Notes under the pieces: model-generated
Database searches by the model: none
What the model saw: the letters and a program-made list of their open reading frames with translations, nothing else
Told to the model about the DNA's origin: nothing
Shown: positions 11,701-20,456 of the stretch, in pieces
How the letters are laid out: every line of letters starts with the position of its first letter
How positions within the stretch are numbered: the first letter of the stretch is position 1
Source of the DNA: an uncultured bacterium
GTDB taxonomy: Bacteria > Planctomycetota > UBA1135 > GCA-002686595
Direction of reading: 5' to 3'
DNA: 64,000 nt
Assembly: GCA_938083085.1 (NCBI GenBank)
Contig: CALLKX010000053.1
Coordinates: 38,777-102,776, forward strand
Translations under genes and position numbers: made by a program

Positions 11701-12427
11701 GGCGGTGGGCCGGGCCGCGGTCCGAGACGTAGTAGAGGTCGTCCCCGTGCCACATGGGGAAGCTGTCCGTGCCCTCCCACTCTGTGACCCGCCGCGAGGA
11801 GCGGTCCTCGAGGTTGAAGAGCCAGATGTCGCTCGCGGTCCCGCCGACGTAGCGCTTCCAGTTCCGCCCGTCCCGTGCGTTCGGGGTGTACGCCAGCAGC
11901 TTGCCGTCCTCGTGGATCGTCCCGTTCAGCCCGTAGGGCACCGAGACCTGGGCCGGGAGGCCTCCCGTGCTCGGGACGGTGAACATGCGCGGTGCGCGCC
12001 GCTGACCCGAGAAGGCCGAGGTGGAGAAGATCAGCCGACCGTCATTGGTCCAATCGCTGAACAGGTCGCCACCGGGGTGGTGGGTCACCCGGAAGGGCAG
12101 GCCTCCCCCCGTGGAGATGGTGTAGAGGTCGCTGTCCCCGTCATAGTTACCGCTGAACGCGACCTGCTGGCCGTCCGGGCTGAAGCGCGGGTTGCGTTCG
12201 GCGCCGGGAGGGCTCGCCAGGGGCAGGGCCGTTCCGCCCGCCCGCGGCACGAGCCAGAGATCGTTGGCGTACACGAACACGATGCTCGTGTCGCTGACGT
12301 CCGGGTAGCGCAGCATGCCCGCCTGGCCCGCGCCTTGGGGCGTGGCGGAGGCGGCGCTGAGGAGGCTGAGCGCGGTGACGGCGAGCCACCCGTGGGGGGC
12401 AACGGAGAGGGAGAGGCGAAGATTCAT
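8756..12427 (-). CDS. tri: Tricorn protease homologue (S41 family), with acidic insertion
   Basis: 1,223 aa from ATG 12427, where a signal peptide starts (MNLRLSLSVAPHGWLAVTAL); the open frame extends to 12706 without such a signal. The first half is WD40-like beta-propeller (repeated 'FSPDGQQVAFSG', 'WSPDGRWIAYFS', 'WSPNSEKIAFSD' blades). A PDZ domain (DVREGDYLLAVDGVPMD) follows, then an S41 protease core with GSGGDMFPY (Ser1103 as nucleophile) and WGVEGHGVAPD (Glu1161). The 58-residue Ser-to-Glu spacing equals that of archaeal Tricorn (S965/E1023). His880 (VGHAY) fits Tricorn H746, but the neighbouring Ser745 position is Gly. Residues about 556-712 are an insertion with acidic flanks. Likely a periplasmic peptidase acting on oligopeptides. 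Confidence 0.93.
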   Translation of the reverse strand: MNLRLSLSVAPHGWLAVTALSLLSAASATPQGAGQAGMLRYPDVSDTSIVFVYANDLWLVPRAGGTALPLASPPGAERNPRFSPDGQQVAFSGNYDGDSDLYTISTGGGLPFRVTHHPGGDLFSDWTNDGRLIFSTSAFSGQRRAPRMFTVPSTGGLPAQVSVPYGLNGTIHEDGKLLAYTPNARDGRNWKRYVGGTASDIWLFNLEDRSSRRVTEWEGTDSFPMWHGDDLYYVSDRGPAHRLNVWKFDVSAGTHSQVTTYTDFDVKWPAIGPGDQGQGEIVFQNNSGLFLVDLGTQATRPVDVKIPGAIETARPRTVDVSEAISTSRISSTGKRAVVASRGDIWTLPAEQGKARNLTATSGVAERDPSWSPDGRWIAYFSDETGEYELFVKQSDGRGETKQLTEGTEGFKYDPTWSPNSEKIAFSDRSGTIYVHDIAADTTKAIDQNEAAEWGVPVNWSHDSRWLTYTNLADESSRTNVVIFDTVAGEKHVVTSSMFEDSSPTFDRDGDFLYFGSVRDFSGQQGSMIDSNYVYTDGEVLLAVPLREDVEFPWTPKSDEESWGDEDQEEGTPDEDAEGEEEREGTPAEDDGVSGSYSGTLTMAGQPAMAVTASLSLDGTRLSGSATSPLGNAEVRGDLDPETGACSGSLALDTGGEALFDGSIKDGSLEWAVSTNEVDITVVAERSGAASSEDRGNESGDEEDDDEDASKALEIDFEGFEHRALQLPVPSGNFASLSVNHEGHLLYVRRGSGIKAYDLHGDDQAEKSVTDGGDFSLSADGKQLLVERGNDPAIGKADEGSSPKSVKKDGMEARIDPRQEWPQVYRDAWRFFRDYFYAANMHGVDWPAVYEQYLPMIAYCANREDVDYVMRELVAELNVGHAYVRGGPMERGPRVGVGLLGCDYTLENGAYRIAHIVEGGVWDSDARGPLSMPGVDVREGDYLLAVDGVPMDTDKDPWAAFLGKGGEAVELTVSASPTMDDTARKVMVKALSSERGLRYREWIEGNRKMVEELSGGRVGYVYVPDTGQNGRNNLFRQLYGQSHLDALIIDERWNGGGQFPNREIEALDRPRTNYWGRRWGRSMATPNDSHQGPKCMLINRDAGSGGDMFPYLFRQAGLGKLIGTRTWGGLVGYSGSPQLIDGGTLAVPSFGFFELDGTWGVEGHGVAPDIEVMDDPALMQGGADPQIEAGVQQMLKELETGAYQAPPRPADPNRTGMGLPKSER

Positions 12428-12786
12428 GGGGGCTGCAGCGCGAATTGGAAGGGCCTCGCCGTCCATGGGCAGGACGTCGTTGGGGCTTGGCAGGACCAGG
12501 GTCGTCGAGTGCCCCCGTCCATGGACGGCGCGCTCCCCAAAACTTTCGCCGCCGCGGCAGCGCGGCGCCACATTGGCGCCACAGGAGAGATACAGGGCAG
12601 CCGCTACGGACCGCAGCCTCAGCCTGTGACACCACGCCCGGTCAGGGGGCGGTAAAAGAGCGGCCAGCGGGCCAGGGATGGAGGGACGCTCGCGCTCGGA
12701 ACCCACCGAGCGGCGGTGCCTGGGCCCGGTGGATCATTGGGCGTCACCGGGACGTCATCGCGGGCAAGGCCCAGGGGGTCCAGCGG
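12428..12786. other. Intergenic region upstream of the Tricorn gene
   Basis: No gene is convincing in these 359 bases; frames seen here are GC artefacts. It should hold the promoter of the protease gene and the 3' end of the COG0523 transcript. It contains a perfect 14-base palindrome CCGTCCATGGACGG (12515-12528), a related half copy near 12458, and the repeat GGCGCC-acatt-GGCGCC around 12569-12585. Confidence 0.5.
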
Positions 12787-14019
12787 TCAGGGAGTGCCCG
12801 CGTGCTCTTGGGCCACGGCCTCATCCCAGCGAGGCAGCGGGTCCTCGAGGGTGAGCCATTCATCCAGCCCGCCCTCCATCTCGTCAGGGGTGAGGAGCGC
12901 CGCCTCCAGCGCCTCCTCGATCTCCTCGCGAGGGAGCCTCACGCCGATCAGCACCAGCTCCTGGCGCATGTCACCGAAGTCTTCGTCCCAGACAGCCTCG
13001 ATGTGTCGCCGCGAGTCCGCATCCGTGGGCCACTCTTCCTCCGGCACGAGCGCCCACCAGGTGCCCGCCGGCTGGAACGTCGCCTGCTGGCCGGCGCTCT
13101 GGACGAGGGCCTTCTCCCGCGGCCGCGTCGCGACCCAGATGAAGCCCTTGGAGCGCAGCACCTGCCGCATGAGCGGGGACTGGAGGAAGTCCATGAAGCG
13201 GACCGGGTGGAAGGGGCGTCGAGCGCGGAAGACAAAGGAGCCGAAGCCGAAGGCCTCGCTCTCCGGTGTGTGGTCCTCCGCCAGGGCCTGGACCCAGCCG
13301 GGGGCTGCCTGAGCGGCCTCGAGGTCGAAGCTCCGGGTCTCCAGGAGCTGATCGAGCGGGAGGCGGCCGTACTCCGCGCGCAGCAGCTGGGCGGAGGGGT
13401 TGAGGTCCGCGATGAGGGCCTCGACGCGGGCGAGGCCGTCCTCATCCACGAGGTCGGTCTTGTTCACGACGATGATCGTCGCGAACTCGATCTGCTCGGC
13501 CATGAGCTGTGCCACGGGGCGGCGGTCCTCGTCGTCGTCGGCCCAACCCCGGTCCACGATGTCATCCTCTCCGCTCATCTCGGTCAGGACCCTCGACGCG
13601 TCGACGACGGTGACCATGGCGTCCACGGCGACGCGGTCGGACACCGAGGGCACATCCTCGTGGTCAAGGGAGAGCGTCTGGGCCACCGGGAGCGGCTCGG
13701 AGATGCCGGTGGACTCGATCACCAGGGCGTCATAGCCGCCGTCGTCGGCGATCCGGCCGACCTCCTCGAGGAGGTCCTCGCGCAGCGTGCAGCAGATGCA
13801 GCCGTTGGAGAGCTCGATCAGGCGCTCCTCGCTCTGGAGGACCTCGATCCCGGCGTCCCGCGCGGCGACGAGCAGCTCCCCGTCGAGGCCCTTCTCGCTC
13901 ATCTCGTTGACGAGCACCGCGACGCGGCGGCCCTCGCGGTTGGCGAGCATGTGGGCGAGGAGGGTCGTCTTTCCAGAGCCGAGGAAGCCCGAGAGCACGG
14001 TGACGGGGAGGTGGGCCAT
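12787..14019 (-). CDS. COG0523 (CobW/YciC-like) metal-chaperone GTPase
   Basis: 410 aa. G1/P-loop is GFLGSGKTT at residues 10-18, the metal-binding CxCC motif is GCICC, and NKTD is the guanine-specificity motif. The C-terminal CobW_C domain has a [13 protein letters not shown] segment and an [17 protein letters not shown] stretch like the YciC/ZagA branch (zinc) rather than cobalt CobW. In that branch the protein delivers zinc to client enzymes using GTP, often under Zur control. I could not recognise a Zur operator in the 302-base intergenic region. It is divergent from an FAD oxidoreductase gene. Role in zinc supply is inferred from subfamily likeness. Confidence 0.9.
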   Translation of the reverse strand: MAHLPVTVLSGFLGSGKTTLLAHMLANREGRRVAVLVNEMSEKGLDGELLVAARDAGIEVLQSEERLIELSNGCICCTLREDLLEEVGRIADDGGYDALVIESTGISEPLPVAQTLSLDHEDVPSVSDRVAVDAMVTVVDASRVLTEMSGEDDIVDRGWADDDEDRRPVAQLMAEQIEFATIIVVNKTDLVDEDGLARVEALIADLNPSAQLLRAEYGRLPLDQLLETRSFDLEAAQAAPGWVQALAEDHTPESEAFGFGSFVFRARRPFHPVRFMDFLQSPLMRQVLRSKGFIWVATRPREKALVQSAGQQATFQPAGTWWALVPEEEWPTDADSRRHIEAVWDEDFGDMRQELVLIGVRLPREEIEEALEAALLTPDEMEGGLDEWLTLEDPLPRWDEAVAQEHAGTP

Positions 14020-14321
14020 GCCTGGACGATGTCGCTCGACCCCGGGCAGTTCCCATTAGCGGCAAAAGAATCGCCGGGCCCGCCGAGGAGGTCACCTCCA
14101 TCGCCGCGCGGGGTCAGGGAGCTAGGCGGGCCGCCGCACCCGAGGACAGTCACCATGAGGCGTTCCGACCATCCGATCGCGCGAATCCAACGGGTCGGCG
14201 GAACCGGGGGCGGGCGGTTGGCATTTCCCCGCAGGAATGAGACCCCTCCAAGCGACAAATTCAGGCGCGGACCAGCTCGGCGGCGCCGACGTCCGGTGGA
14301 CCAGCATGGAGGTCGCGGCGC
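14020..14321. promoter_or_regulatory. Divergent intergenic region between COG0523 GTPase and FAD oxidoreductase
   Basis: 302 bases with no supported gene. It should carry the promoters of both divergent genes. A relatively AT-rich patch (ttcccattagcggcaaaaga, 14049-14068) lies just upstream of the GTPase and is the best candidate core promoter region. No clear Zur or Fur palindrome was recognised by eye. Confidence 0.35.
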
Positions 14322-15479
14322 GTGCGGAGTACGGCGTCTGAGGTCCATGACTGGGTGATCGTCGGCGGTGGACCCCATGGGGTCTGCGCCGGGCAGGCGC
14401 TCCATTCCCAGGGCGCGTCCATCCGCATTGTCGAGCCCTCCGGTCGGCTGCTCCACCGTTGGGGGGCGCGGGCCGGCGCCGTTGGAATGACCTGGATGCG
14501 GTCCCCCGTCGGCCACCACCTGGACGCTCAGCCGGGGAGCCTCCACCAGTTCCTTCACCAAAGCGAGAACGCCGAGGTCGCGGAGCTGGCCGGAGCTTTT
14601 CGTCGGCCGAGGTACGACGCGTTCCTCCGCCACTCCCAGGCGCTCGTGGCCCGGCATCGCCTCGACGAGACGGTCATCGGGGGGCGGGTCGACTCGATCC
14701 GGACCGAGCGCGAGCACCTCTTGGTCCAGGGCGAGGGCGTCGAGGTTGCCGCGCGGCGGGTCTTGATCGCGACGGGTACCAACGTCCCCCGGATGCCCCA
14801 ATGGGCGCGCCGGCTTCAGCGGGAGGGGGCGCCGATCCATCACGCTTTCGGACCCTGCACGCGCCTTGATCACGACATCCTCGGAGGGGGCATTTCTGCT
14901 GTGCAGCGCGCCTTGATGGTTCACCGCTCGACGGGGCAGACCGTGCGCCTCTGGATGCGTCGACCGGTCCGGGTGGCGGACTTCGACGTCGACCGGTCAT
15001 GGGCGAAGCATCGCTTTGTCGGGAGGTGGGCCGAGCTGCAGGTCTCCGAGCGACTCGATTTTCTCAACCGCCGCGCCGTGGGAGGGAGCGTGCCCTCCGG
15101 GCTCGCTTCGCGGCTCGCGCGCGCCGTTCGGCGCGGCTCGATCGAGCTCCAGCACGAGGTGCCGACCGTCGAGTGGGACGCTGCCCAGGAGCAGCTCTTG
15201 CTCCATGGTGGGGGGCGAACGGTGGAATCGTCGGGGCTTACGCTGGCCACCGGTCTCCGGAGGGAGACGGTCTCCGGGTGGCTGCGGTCCTCCGCGGAGC
15301 AGCTGGGTTTGCCGATGATCAACGGGATCCCGCGCCTCTCGGAGGACATGCACTGGGGTCGGGGGGTCCACGTCTGCGGCCCCCTGGCCCGCCTCCGGCT
15401 CGGGCCGATGGCGACCAACATCGTCGGAGCCCGGTGGGCCGCGTCGAAGCTCCCGTCCGTGCGCATGCTGCCGGTGTGA
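14322..15479 (+). CDS. FAD/NAD(P)-binding oxidoreductase, lysine-hydroxylase-like
   Basis: 385 aa from GTG 14322; no in-frame ATG precedes the family N-terminus. The Rossmann FAD motif GGGPHGVCAGQAL is at residues 15-27, and the ATG-type motif is LIATGTNVP near residue 150. A second region, DHDILGGGISAVQRAL, is the NADPH-binding site, and the C-terminus has the final FAD contact region (GVHVCGPLARLRLGPMATNI). The layout resembles SidA/IucD-like monooxygenases and COG4529-type proteins, but the substrate cannot be told. Divergent transcription from a COG0523 zinc-chaperone gene suggests shared control by metal status (inference). Confidence 0.8.
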   Translation: MRSTASEVHDWVIVGGGPHGVCAGQALHSQGASIRIVEPSGRLLHRWGARAGAVGMTWMRSPVGHHLDAQPGSLHQFLHQSENAEVAELAGAFRRPRYDAFLRHSQALVARHRLDETVIGGRVDSIRTEREHLLVQGEGVEVAARRVLIATGTNVPRMPQWARRLQREGAPIHHAFGPCTRLDHDILGGGISAVQRALMVHRSTGQTVRLWMRRPVRVADFDVDRSWAKHRFVGRWAELQVSERLDFLNRRAVGGSVPSGLASRLARAVRRGSIELQHEVPTVEWDAAQEQLLLHGGGRTVESSGLTLATGLRRETVSGWLRSSAEQLGLPMINGIPRLSEDMHWGRGVHVCGPLARLRLGPMATNIVGARWAASKLPSVRMLPV

Positions 15480-15589
15480 CCAGGCCCGCGCACGCGCGGC
15501 TACCGCCGGTGCCGGCCCAGGCCGAGGCCGCGGCCACGGAGCCCCCTGAGCCCCCTGAGCCCCAGCCCGGTCAGCGCGCTTCGCTCAGG

Positions 15590-17155
15590 TCAACGACCCG
15601 CGCCCGTGCCCGTGGGGAGGCCCGTGCCCTTGGGGAGGCCTGTGGCGAGGGCGAGGAGGCGCTGCCCGAGGGGCCCCTCGGCGACCACCCCGGGGAGGTC
15701 CACGGGGAGCGGGTGGATCGCAAGGCGCAGGGCGTCCTCCGCGACGCGGCCGTCGGCGCGGGGGATGCATCGGGGCGAGATGCCGGTGGCCTGGAAGCCG
15801 GAGGCGAGCAGGGCCTCGGCGACAGCCGGGGTCCCGGCGTCGTCGAGGGGCAGGTCCACATAGACCGTGCCTGCGCCCGCGCCCGAGGCCATGGCGTCGA
15901 CGGTGGTGCGGATGGTGTGCTCGGCCCCGGGCTCGATGCGGTCGGCCACCACCCACGCGGTTCCGAGCGCGCCGGAGTACCTGCAGTGCACGGCCTCCCC
16001 GCTGCCCGGCGTCGGGCCGGGACCGTCACCGCCGAAGTCGACCTTCCGGCCGCGAGCCTCGTACAGGTCGGCGAGCAGCGGGTGGAGGGAATCGGGGGCG
16101 TGGGCCGCGAGGGCGGGCTCGTCTCCGAACGGGTGCCAGTAGAGGAACGTCGAGCCGCGTCCACCCCGCTGATGATCGGCGGACTCGCCGGCGACGCCGC
16201 CGCGCAGGGTCATACTGCCCGGGATCAGCCCGAGTTGAATCGCCGTGGGGACCGACCCGAACTTGATGTTCATGCGCTGGCTCAAGGGGTGCATGGCGGT
16301 GGGTTGGCTCCAGATACCGAGCAGCCCGAGCGCCTCGCCCGCTTCCTCCACGGCGGCGCGCATGGGCTTCATCAGCCCGTGGCCGCGGTGGCGGTGGTCG
16401 ATCACCGCCTGCCCTGCCTCTCCGGTGGGGCCCAGGTCGGGCCGCTCTAGGGCGTAATGGCCCACGATGTCACCCGCCGGCGACTCGCACACGATGGAGT
16501 GCAGCTGCCCGCCGCGGTTGAGCTCCTGGATGCGGTCGGGGACGTAGAGGTCCGGGTTCGCGTAGGACCGCCCGTAGGCCTCGTAGATCCTGCGCGCGAC
16601 CTCGAGCCCATCTTCGGGCCGGTAGGCGCGGATACGGTACTCGCCGGTCTGGTCCGAGTGGTCCAGGTCGGTGTGCTCGGCGTGCTCCTCCTCGAGTCGG
16701 TGCTGGACGGCTTCGAGGACATCGATCGTGGCGTGGGGGCGATGGACTCGGAGGTGGAGCTCCGAACCCTCGGCGCCCTTCTGCTTCCACCAGAGCCGGT
16801 CGAACGCGGGGACCGGGCGGACGCGGTCGGTGATGTCGCCGCCGACCGCGGGCGGGGTCTGCCCTGTGCCCGTGGTGTCGCCAAGGGGGATGCCGTGCTC
16901 GAGGATCTGGAACTCGAGGGCCACCGCATCGATGGTGGCTCGGACCTCGACGTCGACGACGGGATCCCCCTCACGAGCGAGGGTGTCCTCGATCAGCGCG
17001 AGGCTGGAGAGGAAGGCGTCGCGCAGTCGCTCGAGCTGCTCCCCCTCGAAGTCCGCGAGCCGCAGGGCGTGCGTGGCGAAGTCGCTCGCCAGCGCTCCGA
17101 GCTCCGGGAGGCCGGGGAAGGCGAGGCTGAGTTCCAGGTGGTCCATGGCGTCCAT
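15590..17155 (-). CDS. Fusion of anti-sigma-type ATPase-like domain and GNAT acetyltransferase
   Basis: 521 aa from ATG 17155 (another ATG at 17146); the upstream open frame to 17371 lacks domain character. Residues about 5-140 resemble an RsbW-like HATPase (LRDAFLSSLALIEDTLA as a degenerate N-box; EFQILEHGIPLG for the ATP-lid region; GSELHLRVHRP as the closing strand). The N-box Asn appears to be lost. Residues about 172-335 are a GNAT domain (YRIRAYRPEDGLEVARRIYE; acetyl-CoA loop IDHRHRGHGLMK). A third region (340-521) looks like a second, decayed GNAT half (GFQATGISPRCIP). The tail is low complexity, with a repeated GLPKGTGLPTGTG. Similar ATPase-GNAT architectures exist, but their function is not known to me. 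Confidence 0.75.
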   Translation of the reverse strand: MDAMDHLELSLAFPGLPELGALASDFATHALRLADFEGEQLERLRDAFLSSLALIEDTLAREGDPVVDVEVRATIDAVALEFQILEHGIPLGDTTGTGQTPPAVGGDITDRVRPVPAFDRLWWKQKGAEGSELHLRVHRPHATIDVLEAVQHRLEEEHAEHTDLDHSDQTGEYRIRAYRPEDGLEVARRIYEAYGRSYANPDLYVPDRIQELNRGGQLHSIVCESPAGDIVGHYALERPDLGPTGEAGQAVIDHRHRGHGLMKPMRAAVEEAGEALGLLGIWSQPTAMHPLSQRMNIKFGSVPTAIQLGLIPGSMTLRGGVAGESADHQRGGRGSTFLYWHPFGDEPALAAHAPDSLHPLLADLYEARGRKVDFGGDGPGPTPGSGEAVHCRYSGALGTAWVVADRIEPGAEHTIRTTVDAMASGAGAGTVYVDLPLDDAGTPAVAEALLASGFQATGISPRCIPRADGRVAEDALRLAIHPLPVDLPGVVAEGPLGQRLLALATGLPKGTGLPTGTGAGR

Positions 17156-17570
17156 GGGGGAATTGTGCAGGGGAACGCAGGAGCGGTCAGGTCGAAACTC
17201 GGGCGCGTGTTGGTGGGTGCGGCGCGGAGCCTCGCGACCCTTGACGTCGCCGGGTTGAACGGGTCCCTGAATTGGCGCTCCGCTGTCTATCCCTGCGCCT
17301 GTGCCGGGCGCAGGTCGGGTCCTTCTACCTCGGGTCGAGGAGGACATTGGCGAGGTCGGTCGCTGGGCCAACCCGGACGCTTGAGGGCGCGCTGGGGCGT
17401 TCGGTCAGGTGTAGCCCCTGAGCGCAGCCCCTGAGTGCAAACCCGGGGTGCGGGCCCTGAGCGCGGGCCCTGGGGCGCAGGCCGGGCGGTGTGGAGCCTT
17501 CAGGCTCCCTCAGGGGCCGCTGGATGGGGATCCGTCACCAGCCGTGCTGCACGGGCGGCGGTCTGCTCGC
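17156..17570. other. Intergenic region with GC-rich short repeats
   Basis: 415 bases between two same-strand genes. No gene is supported. Around 17415-17475 are imperfect repeats of 'ccctgagcgc' type spaced about 15 to 18 bases apart. The part next to 17155 should hold the promoter of the ATPase-GNAT gene. Confidence 0.4.
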
Positions 17571-19034
17571 TCAGCGGTAGGGCCACTTTCCGCCGCCGCC
17601 GCCCAAGTAGCGGTGCCCCTCGAGCTCGTCGCCACGGCCGCGCGAGCGGGGGTCGCCGGCGCCCCCGAGCTCGCTGGCGAGCTCGAGCTTGAGCGCCTCG
17701 AGGGTCTCGAGGTGGTCGGGGTCTCCGGCGAGGTTGTTCACCTGCATCGGGTCGGCGCGCAGGTCGTAGAGCTCGAACTCTGGGCGCTTGGCGAAGCACA
17801 GGTCGTAGAAGGGCCGGACCTCGGGCTCCTGCCTGTGCTCCCAGAGGAAGAGCTTGGTGGGGCCGTTGTCGCAGTCGCCGAACCAGGACCCGCGGGTGGC
17901 GCAGTTCTTGTGGTCGGGGGTCCCCGCCGGCCAGCGGTCGGGGAAGAGGTTGTGGACCAGGAGGTGGTCCATGGTGCGCAGCGCGCGCACCGGGTAGCCC
18001 TCCATCAGCGGCGCCTCCTGACAGGGCACATGGCGCTCGCGCCCGATCAGGACCCGGTCGCGGATCTCCATGGTGCGCAGGAAGTCCTCCTCACCGATCC
18101 GGGTCATGAGCGGCAGCAGGCTGCGGCCCGTCATCTGGCCGGGCACCTCGAGCCCGGCGGCCTCGAGGAAGGTGGGGGCGACGTCGGTGAGCGAGACGAG
18201 GTCACGGACGGTCTGGCCTGCGACGAGGCGATTCCCCCAGCGGGCCGCCAGGGGCACGCGGGCGCCGGAGTCGTGGACGTTGCCCTTGCAGCGCGGGAAG
18301 GGCATGCCGTGATCCCCGGTGACCACGAGCAGGGTGTTGTCCAGCTCGCCGATGGCCTCGAGCTGGTCCATCAGCCGCGCCACGTCCCGGTCGAAGCGCT
18401 GGACCTCGAAGTAGTAGTCGGCCACGTCCGAGCGCACGACGGGGTCGTCGGGGAAGTGGCCGAACAGGTGCACTTCCTCGAGCGCGATCCCGTCCGCCAC
18501 GCCGCTGCCGGCCTCGTAGCCGCGGTGGGGGTCCCAGGCGCCGAACCAGAAGCACAGCGGCGCCCCCTCGGGCCGCGCCTCGAGGTAGGCCTCGACGCCC
18601 TTGTACTTCTTGCCCGCGGGGGCGCCCTTGCCCGGACCCCACGCCTTGCGCCAGGAGCCGACGTGGTAGCCGGCCCCCTCGAGGAGCGCGGGGTACTCGG
18701 CGAACTGACCCTCGGGCCACTCGTTCCACAGGTTCGCGCCCGCGCCGAGGCGGAAGAAGTGCTGGCCCGTGAGGATCGCGCCGCGGCTCGGGGTGCACGA
18801 CGGGGAGGACACGAAGGCCTGCTCGAAGAGGACCCCCTCGCGGGCCACGCGGTCGAAGGCCGGGGTGGCGACCGCCTTGTCCCCGTAGGCGCCGGCGTGG
18901 GGCCAGCCCCAGTCGTCGGCGATGGCGAACACGAGGTTCGGTCGCCGGGGCTCCTTCGGCTCGGAGGGCGCGGCCTGGTTCGTGGGGCCCTGGAGCGGGG
19001 CGGCGGCGAGGAGGGCGAGGGCGGTGAGCATCAT
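17571..19034 (-). CDS. Sulfatase (heparan N-sulfatase/arylsulfatase-like)
   Basis: 487 aa. A signal peptide (MMLTALALLAAAPL) is followed by the metal-site opening PNLVFAIADDWGWPH. The sulfatase signature is SPSCTPSRGAILTGQ near residues 79-93, where the Cys would be converted to formylglycine by a separate maturase not seen in this window. DHGMPFPRCKGN and the RADPMQVNNLAG C-terminus match the SGSH/arylsulfatase A group. Probably exported and acting on sulfated polysaccharides or glycans, consistent with Planctomycetota biology. Two adjacent ATGs (19034, 19031) are possible starts. It is divergent from the EEP-family gene at 19145, about 110 bases away. Confidence 0.92.
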   Translation of the reverse strand: MMLTALALLAAAPLQGPTNQAAPSEPKEPRRPNLVFAIADDWGWPHAGAYGDKAVATPAFDRVAREGVLFEQAFVSSPSCTPSRGAILTGQHFFRLGAGANLWNEWPEGQFAEYPALLEGAGYHVGSWRKAWGPGKGAPAGKKYKGVEAYLEARPEGAPLCFWFGAWDPHRGYEAGSGVADGIALEEVHLFGHFPDDPVVRSDVADYYFEVQRFDRDVARLMDQLEAIGELDNTLLVVTGDHGMPFPRCKGNVHDSGARVPLAARWGNRLVAGQTVRDLVSLTDVAPTFLEAAGLEVPGQMTGRSLLPLMTRIGEEDFLRTMEIRDRVLIGRERHVPCQEAPLMEGYPVRALRTMDHLLVHNLFPDRWPAGTPDHKNCATRGSWFGDCDNGPTKLFLWEHRQEPEVRPFYDLCFAKRPEFELYDLRADPMQVNNLAGDPDHLETLEALKLELASELGGAGDPRSRGRGDELEGHRYLGGGGGKWPYR

Positions 19035-19144
19035 GGGCTCAAGGGTAAGGGGCTCGCCCTATCGGTCCCACGGGCGTCCCCTCGGGGCGATCAAATGGGG
19101 CCTGCGAGGGAGATATTCGTCGTCCCAGATCGCAGGCTCTCTGT

Positions 19145-20173
19145 GTGAGCGAACCTCTTGATGACCCTACCCCGGTCGAGGCGACGGGGGGCCATGGTCC
19201 CGAGCAGCCACCCTCGACGGGGGACCTGCGTGGACCTCGCGCCGCGGCGGCGCGCAACGCTGCCCGCTTTTGCTGGCTGGCGCTCGCGGGACTGGTGCTG
19301 GCGAGGCTGGCCATGGCGTGCGCCGGTCTGCATTGGACCCTCGAGCTCTCCACGCACTTCGCGTTTCAGTACGGCCTCCTGGCGCTGGCGGTGATGGCCG
19401 GCTTCGCGTGCCTCGCGCGGCCCCTTGGGCTGGCGCTCACCGCGGTCGTGGTGGGGTTGCACTCGGGGCCGCTGCTCGAGCTCACCGAATCTCCCCCGGA
19501 TCGAGCGGCGCTGACCCCAGGGGGGACCCGTCTGCTGATGGCGAACGTGCGGACCAGCAACGCCAACCGGCGAGGCCTGCTCGAGCTGGTGGAGTCGACG
19601 CAGCCCGACGCGGTGCTCCTCCTGGAGGTGAGCGAGGCCTGGCTCGCGGACCTCGCTCCCCTGGAGGTGGAGTTTCCCCATCGGCTCGCGGCGCCCCGGG
19701 GCGACAACTTCGGCATCGCCCTCTACTCCAGGCGGCCGCTGATCGACGGGCGGATCGTCCAGCTCGGCGCCGCCGGGGTCCCGTCCATCGAGACGGGGCT
19801 CGAGGGCTCCAGCCTGCGGCTGCTGTTGACCCACCCGGTCCCGCCCATGGGGAGCGGGGCGGCTGCCCAGAGAGATCGTCAGCTCGAGGCGGTCGCCCGG
19901 CGGGCCCGCGAGCTCGGACCGCGGGTGGTCCTGGCGGGAGACCTCAACGCCACGCCGTGGTCCCCGGTCTTCTCCCGAGTCCTGGACCTCGGCGCCCTCC
20001 GCGACTCACGGAGGGGCTTCGGTCTCCAGCCCACCTGGAGCGCGGGCCTGCCCTACCTCGTCCGGATCCCCATCGACCACTTCCTCGTGGGCCGCGACGT
20101 CCGGGTCCTCCACCGCGAGGTCGGCCCGCGCATCGGCTCCGACCACCTGCCGGTGCTGGTGGAGCTCCGCTGA
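19145..20173 (+). CDS. Membrane-anchored endonuclease/exonuclease/phosphatase-family protein
   Basis: 342 aa, GTG start. Two or three hydrophobic segments span about residues 40-110 (FCWLALAGLVLARLAMACAG; YGLLALAVMAGFACL; LALTAVVVGLH). The EEP domain starts with RLLMANVRTSNANRRGLLEL (Asn of the metal site) and continues with VVLAGDLNATPWSPVFSRVL (D-x-N motif) and IGSDHLPVLVEL (SDH motif). The active-site residues are therefore complete. Members with this membrane-N-terminus architecture are common in bacteria; the substrate (nucleic acid, phospholipid or phosphoinositide-like) is unknown. Confidence 0.88.
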   Translation: MSEPLDDPTPVEATGGHGPEQPPSTGDLRGPRAAAARNAARFCWLALAGLVLARLAMACAGLHWTLELSTHFAFQYGLLALAVMAGFACLARPLGLALTAVVVGLHSGPLLELTESPPDRAALTPGGTRLLMANVRTSNANRRGLLELVESTQPDAVLLLEVSEAWLADLAPLEVEFPHRLAAPRGDNFGIALYSRRPLIDGRIVQLGAAGVPSIETGLEGSSLRLLLTHPVPPMGSGAAAQRDRQLEAVARRARELGPRVVLAGDLNATPWSPVFSRVLDLGALRDSRRGFGLQPTWSAGLPYLVRIPIDHFLVGRDVRVLHREVGPRIGSDHLPVLVELR

Positions 20174-20456
20174 ACGAGGCCTCTGCCGTTCACTCCCCGA
20201 GCCGAAGGTCGAGGGGGCCGACGTGCCGAAGAGCCTGGCGGTTGGGATCCGCGACTCAGGCTTCGGCGTGGCGCGTCAACCGCACCTTGAGGTGCGTCCG
20301 AGCAGGCCCGGCAAGCGAGCGGCAACCCAGGTGGGTGCCGGTCCGGTGTCGGCGCGCCGAGGTTGAGGGAGGGCGGCCGGCGCTCACCCATCTGCCAGCG
20401 ACGCCGGGGGCAGCGGGAGGAATCAGCGCGGATCGCGGAGCGCCCCCTCGCCGCGC

